DNA of 63,318 nucleotides from an uncultured Cytophagaceae bacterium (GTDB taxonomy: Bacteria; Bacteroidota; Bacteroidia; Cytophagales; Spirosomataceae): assembly GCA_903933935.1 (NCBI GenBank), contig CAIZMB010000136.1, forward strand, positions 1 through 63,318. The letters run 5' to 3'. Positions 33,746-41,883 of this stretch are shown here, in pieces. The translations under genes and the position numbers were made by a program. The notes beneath the pieces are model-generated. The model did no database searches, had not been told where the DNA came from, and saw only the letters and a list, made by a program, of their open reading frames with translations. The number at the start of each line of letters is the position of its first letter. The first letter of the stretch is position 1.

Positions 33746-34684
33746 ATGAAAAATACAATTACCTTATTTTTAAGTTTTCTTGTCTTGTCAATTATGACAT
33801 TATCAGCTAAAACTACAGTAGACGAAAGTCTTGAGGGACGCTGGGATATAACCGTAACTAAAGGAGACAAAAAGCTGCCATCGTGGCTAGAAGTTAATCA
33901 CTCCGGCATCCGAACTTTAACAGGTTCTTTTGTAGCCGACGGGGGAAGTGCAAGACCTGTCTCTAAAATTAATTTCAAAGATGGTAAATTATCCTTCCGC
34001 ATCCCTCCACAGTGGGATGATTCGGATCAAGACTTGCAGGTAGAAGGCACCCTTGAAAACGGGAAATTATCAGGCACCATGATCACTTCAAAAGGGGAAA
34101 ATTTGACTTGGGTAGGCGTAAGAGCACCCAAATTATGGCGCGATAAAGAACCTGTTTGGGATAAACCCATCACCCTGTTTAATGGAAAAGATTTAACGGG
34201 CTGGGAGACCTTAGGAACGAAGAAAAACCAATGGATCGTAGAAGATGGTGCATTAAAAAGCCCCAGATCAGGAGCTAACATCCGAACAAAAAATACCTAC
34301 ACCGACTTTAAATTACACATTGAATTCAGATATCCAAAAGAGAGTAATAGCGGTGTTTATTTAAGAGGACGCTATGAAGTTCAAGTTTCAGATAGCAAAG
34401 GTATGCCTCCGTTGAAAGATTATTTAGGCGCTATTTATGGATTCATTTCTCCGCTAGAAATGGTGGCAAAAGAACCGGGTGAATGGCAATCCTTTGATGT
34501 TACTTTGGTGGGCCGATTGGTCACTTTGGTTGGAAATGGAAAGCAAATTATTTATAAGCAAGAAATTCCAGGTATCACAGGTGGAGCCATGGACAGCAAT
34601 GAATCTGAACCGGGTCCTATCATGATTCAAGGTGATCATGGTCCCGTTGAATACCGAAACATTATCTTGACTCCAGCAAAATAA
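33746..34684 (+). CDS. Secreted DUF1080 protein (3-keto-glycoside hydrolase/LamG-like fold)
   Basis: 312 residues. Signal peptide (1-21), a small beta-rich domain (about 26-130; GRWDITVTKGDKKLPSWLEV, KLSGTMITSKGENLTWVG) and a DUF1080 concanavalin-like domain (about 140-310) with ITLFNGKDLTGWET, EFRYPKESNSGVYLRGRYEVQV and GPIMIQGDHGPVEYRNI. DUF1080 (PF06439) is named 3-keto-disaccharide hydrolase for members that cleave glycosides already oxidised at C3. With the dehydrogenase-like propellers and TIM-barrel isomerases of this window, such a pathway is plausible. A terminator follows at 34692. Confidence 0.87.
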   Translation: MKNTITLFLSFLVLSIMTLSAKTTVDESLEGRWDITVTKGDKKLPSWLEVNHSGIRTLTGSFVADGGSARPVSKINFKDGKLSFRIPPQWDDSDQDLQVEGTLENGKLSGTMITSKGENLTWVGVRAPKLWRDKEPVWDKPITLFNGKDLTGWETLGTKKNQWIVEDGALKSPRSGANIRTKNTYTDFKLHIEFRYPKESNSGVYLRGRYEVQVSDSKGMPPLKDYLGAIYGFISPLEMVAKEPGEWQSFDVTLVGRLVTLVGNGKQIIYKQEIPGITGGAMDSNESEPGPIMIQGDHGPVEYRNIILTPAK

Positions 34685-34691
34685 AATTTTC

Positions 34692-34720
34692 ATAGGGCAT
34701 CAATCATGCCCTATTTTTTT
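34692..34720 (+). terminator. Rho-independent terminator between DUF1080 gene and hydrolase gene
   Basis: A 9-bp perfect stem ATAGGGCAT (34692-34700) with ATGCCCTAT (34706-34714), 5-nt loop, followed by seven Ts. It ends only 7 nt before the ATG of the next gene at 34728. Confidence 0.8.
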
Positions 34721-34727
34721 ATATTAT

Positions 34728-35600
34728 ATGCGTAAAACTACTTTTTTCTGGGTTTTAATTTCCCTTCAAACGTTCGTCTTTTCGGCTGACGCAAGTAGTC
34801 GAATTGTCCTTGCCGACTCTAGTAAATTCCAAACGATATCTAATTTGGTCTATGGAAATGCCCCCGACCATCGCAACGAATTAGACATTTACTTACCTGA
34901 AAACCATGGAGCAAAAACGCCTATGGTCGTATTTATACATGGGGGATTTTGGTCCAAAGGCGGGAAGCACCAATTGCCGAAGCCTTTAATCGATCTGCTG
35001 GTGGGCCAAAAAGGGTATGCCATGGCTTCCATTAATTACCGTTTTGTCAAGTTAGGTTCTAATAAATATCCTACTCAAATGGATGATGTAAGCCAAGCAT
35101 TGCAATTCATTTCAAGCAAAGCGGATAGCCTTGGTTACAAGAAAAAGTCTTTCGCTTTAATTGGCGCCAGTGCCGGAGCACATCTAGCGCTCATGTATGC
35201 TTACGCAAATGACTCGCAAAAAATGACCAAAACGGTGGTGGATATTGTAGGGCCAACAGACCTATCTGATCCGATCATTCGGGGCCGACAAGGCATTGCG
35301 GATGCGACCATTAGTTATTTTTTAGGTAATCCGGATGCCCAAGCAGAAATCGCAAAAACATCTAGTCCATTATTTAATTTGAGCAAAAAAACAGGAGTAC
35401 CGACCGTTATTTTTCATGGCGAAAATGATGAGTTAGTAGATGTGCATCAAGCTAAAAATTTACATGCTAAGCTCCTTCAATTAGGCATTAAGACAGAATT
35501 GAATTTGTACCCTAATGAGACACATGAAATGAAAAAAAGCCTAGCCGATGTATTTATCAAAACAGCTGCTTGGCTTGAGAAAGTATATCCGAATCGCTAA
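34728..35600 (+). CDS. Secreted alpha/beta hydrolase (carboxylesterase/lipase-like, BD-FAE type)
   Basis: 290 residues. Signal peptide (about 1-22), oxyanion-hole motif FIHGGFWSKGG (70-79), nucleophile Ser138 in IGASAGAH, Asp224 or Asp228 in GENDELVD and His256 in NETHEM. This is the hormone-sensitive-lipase-like architecture of acetyl and feruloyl esterases that remove ester groups from glycans. Its ATG lies 7 nt after the T run of a terminator, and the stop overlaps the convergent phosphoesterase stop by 4 nt. Substrate unknown. Confidence 0.82.
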   Translation: MRKTTFFWVLISLQTFVFSADASSRIVLADSSKFQTISNLVYGNAPDHRNELDIYLPENHGAKTPMVVFIHGGFWSKGGKHQLPKPLIDLLVGQKGYAMASINYRFVKLGSNKYPTQMDDVSQALQFISSKADSLGYKKKSFALIGASAGAHLALMYAYANDSQKMTKTVVDIVGPTDLSDPIIRGRQGIADATISYFLGNPDAQAEIAKTSSPLFNLSKKTGVPTVIFHGENDELVDVHQAKNLHAKLLQLGIKTELNLYPNETHEMKKSLADVFIKTAAWLEKVYPNR

Positions 35601-36523
35601 TCGATCAACATCTGTTCCACTTGGAAAAGAGTCGTAGATTTGGGGTCATAGGTGATTTTGACTGCAGCCATTTCCGCATCACCAAAAACCTGAACACGAG
35701 TAAAATTCATTAAAGTAGCTTTTTGATTATTGATCAAAATAGGCTTATCCGTGATGAAACGATGGGAATCGCCGTTCACTAAAAACACTTGCTTGCCATA
35801 TTTCTGAGTCATCTCACTTAATTTGTTGACCACTTTTTCAAAGCCTTTGCTTGGTTTCATGTCTTTATAAAACATATCGGCTTGAGTAAAAAGCATAAGA
35901 CCCTTTTTATCTTGAGCGGCTGCAAATACCTGTTCAAGCCAGGCTAAATTTGCCATCTCACGATCGATAAATTCTTGATTATCCCCTGCTTCTTTGAAAT
36001 TGTTATTGGACCCCACTAAATGAATCGTCGCAAACTGAAGACCCCCATAGGTCCATAAATTATTCTCAACGTACTTCCCGAAACCAGGAGATTTTGCCTG
36101 AGAGACTAAATTGATTTTTTTCTTCCCAAAGCTTCTATCAGATCCATAAAACATTTTTCTTAGTACATCCAACCTTTCAAGGGGATCATATTCACCAGCG
36201 GCTTTGCGATTGCAATCCGTCCATTCATTGTCGCCCGGAGTATAAATAAGTGGGGGTTCAAAGGTTTCAAAATAGGCATGCATGCGCTCAAAATATTCGG
36301 TTGAGCAAAGGCTTGAGCCCGATTTGAAATCGCCAACATGCACGATAAAATCAGGTTTTTCTTGGTTTAACGTTTTGATCACCCGCTCAAATTTTGGGTA
36401 GTCATTGGGCACCCGATATGGCATATCACCAAAGGCTACAATAGTAAATTTCTTTTGTTGGCCCACGGCCAACAATGAAATAAAAAGGGCACAAAAAACA
36501 AGGGATAAACGCACGTGATTCAT
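35597..36523 (-). CDS. Secreted calcineurin-like metallophosphoesterase
   Basis: 308 residues from Met at 36523 (signal MNHVRLSLVFCALFISLLAVGQ); an upstream extension of the frame would overlap the preceding gene and lacks a signal. Metal-binding motifs in order: VAFGDMPY, VHVGDFKSG, YTPGDNEWTDC, then VNGDSHRF near the C-terminus. Four-step metallophosphoesterase pattern D-x-D/H, GD, GDNE, GDSH. Likely hydrolyses phosphoesters outside the cytoplasm. Lies 16 nt behind the YHYH gene, so probably cotranscribed with it. Confidence 0.82.
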   Translation of the reverse strand: MNHVRLSLVFCALFISLLAVGQQKKFTIVAFGDMPYRVPNDYPKFERVIKTLNQEKPDFIVHVGDFKSGSSLCSTEYFERMHAYFETFEPPLIYTPGDNEWTDCNRKAAGEYDPLERLDVLRKMFYGSDRSFGKKKINLVSQAKSPGFGKYVENNLWTYGGLQFATIHLVGSNNNFKEAGDNQEFIDREMANLAWLEQVFAAAQDKKGLMLFTQADMFYKDMKPSKGFEKVVNKLSEMTQKYGKQVFLVNGDSHRFITDKPILINNQKATLMNFTRVQVFGDAEMAAVKITYDPKSTTLFQVEQMLID

Positions 36524-36539
36524 AGGAGATTTTTTAATA

Positions 36540-37964
36540 TCATTTTCTTTGGTAATTTGAACTCGTTTGTTTTCCATCCACATCCGTAAAAGTGAAAGTA
36601 TATAGGTTGGCCGTAGTCCAACTATATTGCACAATTCCTGTTTTGGCACCTATTTTATAGGTCAACAAATAACTGTTTGCTGTGGGTGCGGAAAAAGCCG
36701 TAATGGTAGCGCCATTCAAAGGGGTCAATGCAGGCCTTAATGGGCTAGAAAATGCCTGTGGAATAATTTGATTTTCAGGTGCCGACGTGGAAGGGTCCAC
36801 ATTCACCTTTCCCTTCATCGAACCCACCACATAAGGATAATCATTTGTGCCATGATAGTGGTATACGCTATTTGAACCAACATGCCCATGAGATTCATCA
36901 AGTGATTTCATAGTCGAACCATCGGGTTCTTTTGCTCCATAGACTGCAAAACCGTCTAAAGCAAATGCAATGGGTTTTAGACCTGAAGTTGACGATAAAT
37001 GTAGCGGGGCGGCGTGGTAATGATAATCATCGCCTTTGCCACAGTGGCCACCCCACTGATCTAATTCGCCAATCAAAAAGGAATCTTCCCCTCGATTATT
37101 TAACGCATTAAATATGGGAACTCCGTTGACCGCAAGCGCCACAGCCCCTTTCATAAAATTTGTTTTTGTGCTGACAGGAGTAACAGCATACACAGGCGCT
37201 AAGGGAATGGACCAATGATTTGTCCCGGTATAGGGTTGGGATACAGGTACTTGTTGCTGCCAACTGGTAATCCCAATCATCATATTATGTGACGGAATTC
37301 CGTTCGACGAAACATAAAAATACGTGTCGTCCCACTTGGTCGCCAACGAAGTAGATTTATAAGGAGCAAAAGCAGAATCAATAAACGATGTACTGGTTTT
37401 GGTTATTGAGGTACTGGGGGTGGTCGTCCCACCCGTGTTTGTATTGCTTGTTCCTGCTGGCGTAACATCAGAGGAAGTTTTACAAGCCAGAATGAATGCT
37501 CCTAGGCAAAAACTATACAAGGCTACTCTTTGTAAGGGAAGAAAGTAGACTTGGTTTTTAAGTCTATTACTCAGCGACAAGATGATCAAAAGGAACATTA
37601 ATAAATACCCTAAAGACACCAAATCAAACATTTTTATAAATCGAATTTGATTACTTATACTATTTCTTTGGGTGTAATTCTGATGAATCTGTGTGTACTT
37701 TTTCATTTTGAATAAGGCCAACTTAAGATCATTTTTGGCCAAAATAGCAGTAGGAATTCTAACTAAATTACCTCCATTTTGCTCCAAAATTATTTCTTTT
37801 GTGGTTGAATAAAGGAAATTACCCGAAACGGTTTCCCCATTTTTTAGATGCCAAACTTTCAAAACTTCCCCCTGAGAAAAATGACCTCCTTGATGAGCAT
37901 TTAGCTCCAAGGACAAAAGTAATAGGAGTAGGATTAGTTTATTTAAATGAAGTACGTTTCGCAT
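36540..37964 (-). CDS. YHYH-domain protein with internal membrane segments and lipobox-like site
   Basis: 474 residues. Signal-like N-terminus (1-23, ending LNAHQGG), a small domain with GETVSGNFLYSTTKEIILEQ (about 35-80), a hydrophobic segment (about 113-131), then a second hydrophobic stretch LYSFCLGAFILACKTSS (about 148-164) that looks like a lipoprotein signal with lipobox Cys, a Thr/Ser-rich linker, and a YHYH domain (about 205-455) with GDDYHYHAAP and SVYHYHGTNDYPYVVG. YHYH domains occur in secreted proteins of uncertain role, possibly metal-binding through the His. The layout looks like two proteins joined; a frameshift is not needed to explain it because the frame is open throughout. 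Confidence 0.7.
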   Translation of the reverse strand: MRNVLHLNKLILLLLLLSLELNAHQGGHFSQGEVLKVWHLKNGETVSGNFLYSTTKEIILEQNGGNLVRIPTAILAKNDLKLALFKMKKYTQIHQNYTQRNSISNQIRFIKMFDLVSLGYLLMFLLIILSLSNRLKNQVYFLPLQRVALYSFCLGAFILACKTSSDVTPAGTSNTNTGGTTTPSTSITKTSTSFIDSAFAPYKSTSLATKWDDTYFYVSSNGIPSHNMMIGITSWQQQVPVSQPYTGTNHWSIPLAPVYAVTPVSTKTNFMKGAVALAVNGVPIFNALNNRGEDSFLIGELDQWGGHCGKGDDYHYHAAPLHLSSTSGLKPIAFALDGFAVYGAKEPDGSTMKSLDESHGHVGSNSVYHYHGTNDYPYVVGSMKGKVNVDPSTSAPENQIIPQAFSSPLRPALTPLNGATITAFSAPTANSYLLTYKIGAKTGIVQYSWTTANLYTFTFTDVDGKQTSSNYQRK

Positions 37965-38131
37965 TAATCAAAATTACATTTTCTATTTATATAGGTAAAA
38001 GAAAATGGAAAAAATAACGAAAAGAATAGACAAATTATTATCATTTTATCAATCAAAGTGCTAAAGAGGATGTTGAATTATTGCGCAAATTTAAATTGTC
38101 CGAAACTTTTCAAGAATTAGGGAAAAGGAAA

Positions 38132-39082
38132 TTATTTAAGCGCACCCACAAAGTTCAGTAGTTCATCTGCGATTTTCCCAGGCACTTCTTCCATAGGAAC
38201 GTGCCCCACATTAGGGAAAATCACCTTCTTACTTCCTTGAATATCTTGGTTAAATCGGTCGGCATTACTCACATCGATAACATGATCAAATTCACCCCAC
38301 AAAATTAAGGTAGGTGTTTTTACTTGATTCGCCTTCCCCAAGGGCTTTCCAAAACTTCCTTTAAAAATCTCAAGTGCCGCGGCGCGGTTTCCTTCTCGGA
38401 CCACAATATCATGAAAACGTTCCACCTGAGCATCGGTAACTAAATTTTGATCAAAATAAATCGTTTCTAAACTCTTCCGAACCAAAACTTTTGGGGTAAA
38501 ATAGAGTAGTAAATTATTAATCACAGGTGTAGAAGCAATCAAAAACCCTAAGCTTCCTTTTTCTTTCGTTTTAGGATAACCTGCAGCGTCAATTAAAACT
38601 AATTTATCCAATCGTCCAGGATGTGTAATTTCATAATTCCAAGCGATAGCTCCTCCCATGGAATTGCCAACCAAAGTAAATTTCTGAACCCCAAGTTTTA
38701 AGCAAAGGGAATCAATGAACTCATTGTAAAAAACAAAATTATATTGGTTTTTAGGGTTGGGACCCGTCATTCCAAAACCGGGTAAATCGACAGAAATAGT
38801 TCTTCTCCTACCGGCTACCGATTTGACCACCTCGTCCCACGTGTTTAAAGAAGAGGACATACCATGTAAAAGAACTAACGGAATTGAATCCGATTTAGGA
38901 CCTTCATCGCGAACGTGAACTTGCATTCCTAATACGGGTACAAACTGAGATTGGGCTGAAATGTATTTAGGTTTTAACGCTGCTAAAGGGACATCAGCCT
39001 CAAAGAAAACGGCTAGTAAAACAACGATGCCAACGAATAAGACAGCTAAGAAATATCCAACAAATTTTAATATTCGATTCAT
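38132..39082 (-). CDS. Membrane-anchored alpha/beta hydrolase
   Basis: 316 residues. One N-terminal membrane helix (about 6-27) then an alpha/beta hydrolase fold: LLHGMSSSLNTWD oxyanion region, PGFGMTGPNP, nucleophile Ser141 in VGNSMGGAIAW, Asp in WGEFDHVIDV, His in NVGHVPMEE near the end. Resembles haloperoxidase, epoxide-hydrolase and meta-cleavage hydrolase families; substrate unknown. Positioned alone on the minus strand; a possible -7 box TATTTTTG lies at the complement of 39120-39127. Confidence 0.8.
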   Translation of the reverse strand: MNRILKFVGYFLAVLFVGIVVLLAVFFEADVPLAALKPKYISAQSQFVPVLGMQVHVRDEGPKSDSIPLVLLHGMSSSLNTWDEVVKSVAGRRRTISVDLPGFGMTGPNPKNQYNFVFYNEFIDSLCLKLGVQKFTLVGNSMGGAIAWNYEITHPGRLDKLVLIDAAGYPKTKEKGSLGFLIASTPVINNLLLYFTPKVLVRKSLETIYFDQNLVTDAQVERFHDIVVREGNRAAALEIFKGSFGKPLGKANQVKTPTLILWGEFDHVIDVSNADRFNQDIQGSKKVIFPNVGHVPMEEVPGKIADELLNFVGALK

Positions 39083-39296
39083 TTTAAAATAATTAGGTTC
39101 GTTTTGTTTTATGAGAAGTCAAAAATAAATCATTAAATCTATATTAAACGTAAAATGTCCCATCATGCAAAAATTTAATATTGAGGTTAATTCAAAAAAT
39201 AAATACTGCTTTAATAGCCTATTTCATTTTTAAAATTTACCTATCAGGACAATTTTTCCTTCCTTTTTATTACATTTAAAATGAAAATTCAAACCT

Positions 39297-40178
39297 ATGA
39301 AAAGAAGAAATATCCTTAGCTATTTATTAGCGAGCCCACTATTAACTAACATCCATTCGGCCAAACCCATCACCCCGGCACCATCCAAAAGATTAAAAAC
39401 CAGCCTAAATGCCTACTCCTTTAATGGTCCATTAATGGCAGGAAAAATGAGCGTGGAGGATATGATGGATTTTTGTGCAGACCATGGTTTTGAGGGATTA
39501 GACTTAACGGCTTACTATTTACCCGGCTACCCCACGGTTCCTTCAGATGAATACTTGTTTAGGCTAAAAAGAAAATGCCATCAAATTGGCCTTGAATTAA
39601 GCGGAACAGGTTGTCGGAATGACTTTGTTTTTGCGGACAAATCAGCTAGAGACCGTGAAATCCAACTCGTCAAAAACTGGGTAGATGCCACTGCAAAATT
39701 AGGGGCACCGGTGCTCCGTGTATTCGCTGGCAAAAGTGAATTACCTGGATATTCATGGCAACAAATATCCAACTGGGTAGTTGATTCGCTCAAGGAATGT
39801 ACAGAATACGCGGCAAAAAAAGGGGTGATCATAGGTATTCAAAATCATCATGATTTCATAAAAACGGCTGACCAGGTAATTGATATTATTCAGCGGGTCA
39901 ACAGCCCATGGTGTGGGCTCATTTTAGATGTAGGAAGTTTTCGTGAAAAGGAAGTGTATGCAGAAATCAAAAAAGCGATTCCCTATGCGATCAACTGGCA
40001 ATTAAAGGAGACCGTTTTTTCAGGCAAAACCGAGATTCCGATCGACCTTAAAAAGACCTTTGAGATCATTAAAGGATCAAAATACAGAGGATATATCCCC
40101 ATTGAAACGCTTAGAAAGGACGACCCCAATATAATCGTTCCTGAGTTTTTAGCCCAAGTTAAACCCTATTTATTTTAG
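39297..40178 (+). CDS. Exported sugar phosphate isomerase/epimerase-like TIM-barrel protein
   Basis: 293 residues. N-terminus MKRRNILSYLLASPLL has a twin-arginine-like start, suggesting Tat export. The barrel has YSFNGPL, FEGLDLTAYY, GIQNHHDF, LILDVGSF, NWQLKETVF and YIPIETLR, supplying the metal ligands of the AP_endonuc_2 family. Exported members occur with DUF1080 and Gfo/Idh/MocA genes in keto-glycan pathways, which fits this neighbourhood. The ATG directly follows AAACCT (39291-39296). Convergent with the M20 amidohydrolase gene (58 nt between stops, no hairpin seen). Confidence 0.8.
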   Translation: MKRRNILSYLLASPLLTNIHSAKPITPAPSKRLKTSLNAYSFNGPLMAGKMSVEDMMDFCADHGFEGLDLTAYYLPGYPTVPSDEYLFRLKRKCHQIGLELSGTGCRNDFVFADKSARDREIQLVKNWVDATAKLGAPVLRVFAGKSELPGYSWQQISNWVVDSLKECTEYAAKKGVIIGIQNHHDFIKTADQVIDIIQRVNSPWCGLILDVGSFREKEVYAEIKKAIPYAINWQLKETVFSGKTEIPIDLKKTFEIIKGSKYRGYIPIETLRKDDPNIIVPEFLAQVKPYLF

Positions 40179-40236
40179 GGTTTAAAGAGGTTTTTATTTT
40201 AAATATTCGCTTCTCTAAAAAAACTTTACAAAAATA

Positions 40237-41859
40237 TTACCTTGTTAGCGTTGGATATTTAATGCCTAATTGCTCCAAATAAGTGCCATATTTAGTCGGA
40301 TCATAATAAAGAGGTTTCATTCGATCCCGGAATTGATCCATGATTTCTTTGTTCAGATGAATTGGCGCAGGATCTTTATCCGAGATAAATGGAATGTATT
40401 TTTGATCCTTCGTTTGTACTTGGGTAAAATAAGTCTTCGCATCCTCGATGATTTTTTTATTGTACAGCATATCAATCAAGGTTAAGGCAGTTACTTTCGC
40501 GCCGGCTAAAGTTCCTTTATGTGCAATGGGCGTTGCCATCGCGATTGCATCCCCCCAATGATGCCCCTTTGTACCATGAATATTAGCGGGATACCGAAGA
40601 ACTACCGTGGGCACATTCCAAGAAATATCAGCGATATCATCCGAACCCCCACCCCATGAAAACTCAACAGATCCTTTCAAACTATCAATGGTTTTCTTCA
40701 TTCCATGAATAGGCTTCCCATAATTATCTTTGGCAGGAGCTTCCAATAATTTTTGAACGGCTAAGGCTAAAGTTTCATCATCCTCCGACCATTTTGGCAT
40801 ACCCACCCGCTGAATGTTTTTGTACATCGCCTCGGCAATGGGCTTATTGAAATGACCCGGCCATGCAGTACCTAAAAGCGAATACGACATTTTAGTATCC
40901 GTCATCATCGCGGCTCCCTCGGCAATTTTTATCCCGGATTTAAAATTTTTCAATATATCTTCATAGGTCCGCTCTCTAAAATAATACCAAACGTTCGCTT
41001 TGGATGGAACAACATTCGGTTGGTCCCCGCCATCTGGAATTACATAATGAGATCTTTGCGTAGGTTTAAGGTGTTCGCGTTTGAAGTTCCAACCGATATC
41101 CATTAATTCTACGGCATCTAGCGCCGACTTCCCCCTCCAAGGGGATCCTGCCGCATGGGCCGCATCTCCCTCAAAATCAAACTGAACACTCACTAATCCA
41201 TTCATTCCATTATCGCCATAATTGGACGAAAAATCGCTACTCACATGAGTAAAAATACAGGCATCCACTTTTTTAAAAAAACCATCCCGAATGTACCAAG
41301 CTTTGCTGGCAACTAATTCCTCAGCTACTCCTGGCCATATCACCAAAGTGCCTTGAATATTATTTTCTTCCATGATTTGTTTGGCTGCAATAGCCGCAAA
41401 AATAATCACGGCCTGGCCTGAATTATGGCCCTCACCATGGCCAGGCGCACCGTCAATCATCGGTGCTCGAAAAGCTACACCCGGTTTTTGAGATGCTTTA
41501 GGAATACAATCAATATCAGAACCCAACGCTATAACAGGAGAACCTGAACCCCACGTGGCCATCCAAGCAGTCGGAATCCCCGAAACTCCTTTCTCTACTT
41601 TAAAGCCATTTTTCTCTAAAATGCCAGTGAGGTATTTTGAAGTTTCAAACTCCTGAAATCCCAATTCACCAAAACTAAAAACCATGTCCACCATCTCTTG
41701 GACATTTTTTTCCTTGGACTGAACAAGGGTTAAAACCTTCGTTTTCATTTGCTCGACAGGGTCAATAGCTTTTTTCTTCTGCCCTAAAACAATAAAAATA
41801 GGTGAGCAAGCTAAAATCACAAGACAAGCGATTGCCCGAAATGTTACGAATTTTTTCAT
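40237..41859 (-). CDS. Secreted M20-family amidohydrolase (AbgB-like)
   Basis: 540 residues. Signal peptide (about 1-27). The metallopeptidase M20 fold shows GSDIDCIPKAS, GAPGHGEGHNSGQA (metal His), PGVAEEL (catalytic Glu) and, late in the chain, HHWGDAIAMATPIAHKG. Similar to aminobenzoyl-glutamate hydrolase subunit B and other N-acyl amidases, which release an amino acid or amine from an amide. Export makes folate scavenging less obvious; a peptide or N-acyl sugar substrate is possible. Lies 24 nt behind the DUF2231/PSCyt1 gene and is probably the last gene of that operon. Confidence 0.85.
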   Translation of the reverse strand: MKKFVTFRAIACLVILACSPIFIVLGQKKKAIDPVEQMKTKVLTLVQSKEKNVQEMVDMVFSFGELGFQEFETSKYLTGILEKNGFKVEKGVSGIPTAWMATWGSGSPVIALGSDIDCIPKASQKPGVAFRAPMIDGAPGHGEGHNSGQAVIIFAAIAAKQIMEENNIQGTLVIWPGVAEELVASKAWYIRDGFFKKVDACIFTHVSSDFSSNYGDNGMNGLVSVQFDFEGDAAHAAGSPWRGKSALDAVELMDIGWNFKREHLKPTQRSHYVIPDGGDQPNVVPSKANVWYYFRERTYEDILKNFKSGIKIAEGAAMMTDTKMSYSLLGTAWPGHFNKPIAEAMYKNIQRVGMPKWSEDDETLALAVQKLLEAPAKDNYGKPIHGMKKTIDSLKGSVEFSWGGGSDDIADISWNVPTVVLRYPANIHGTKGHHWGDAIAMATPIAHKGTLAGAKVTALTLIDMLYNKKIIEDAKTYFTQVQTKDQKYIPFISDKDPAPIHLNKEIMDQFRDRMKPLYYDPTKYGTYLEQLGIKYPTLTR

Positions 41860-41883
41860 ATTTAATTTATTGATTTTCCTCGA

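Noticed and set aside
36520-36649. 42-residue N-terminal extension of the phosphoesterase
   Set aside because: It overlaps the coding sequence of the YHYH gene and lacks signal features, whereas Met at 36523 starts a signal peptide.
38000-38131. Possible short coding remnant between the YHYH gene and the alpha/beta hydrolase gene
   Set aside because: One frame gives a helical-looking stretch ending near 38120, but there is no start codon or family likeness to support it.
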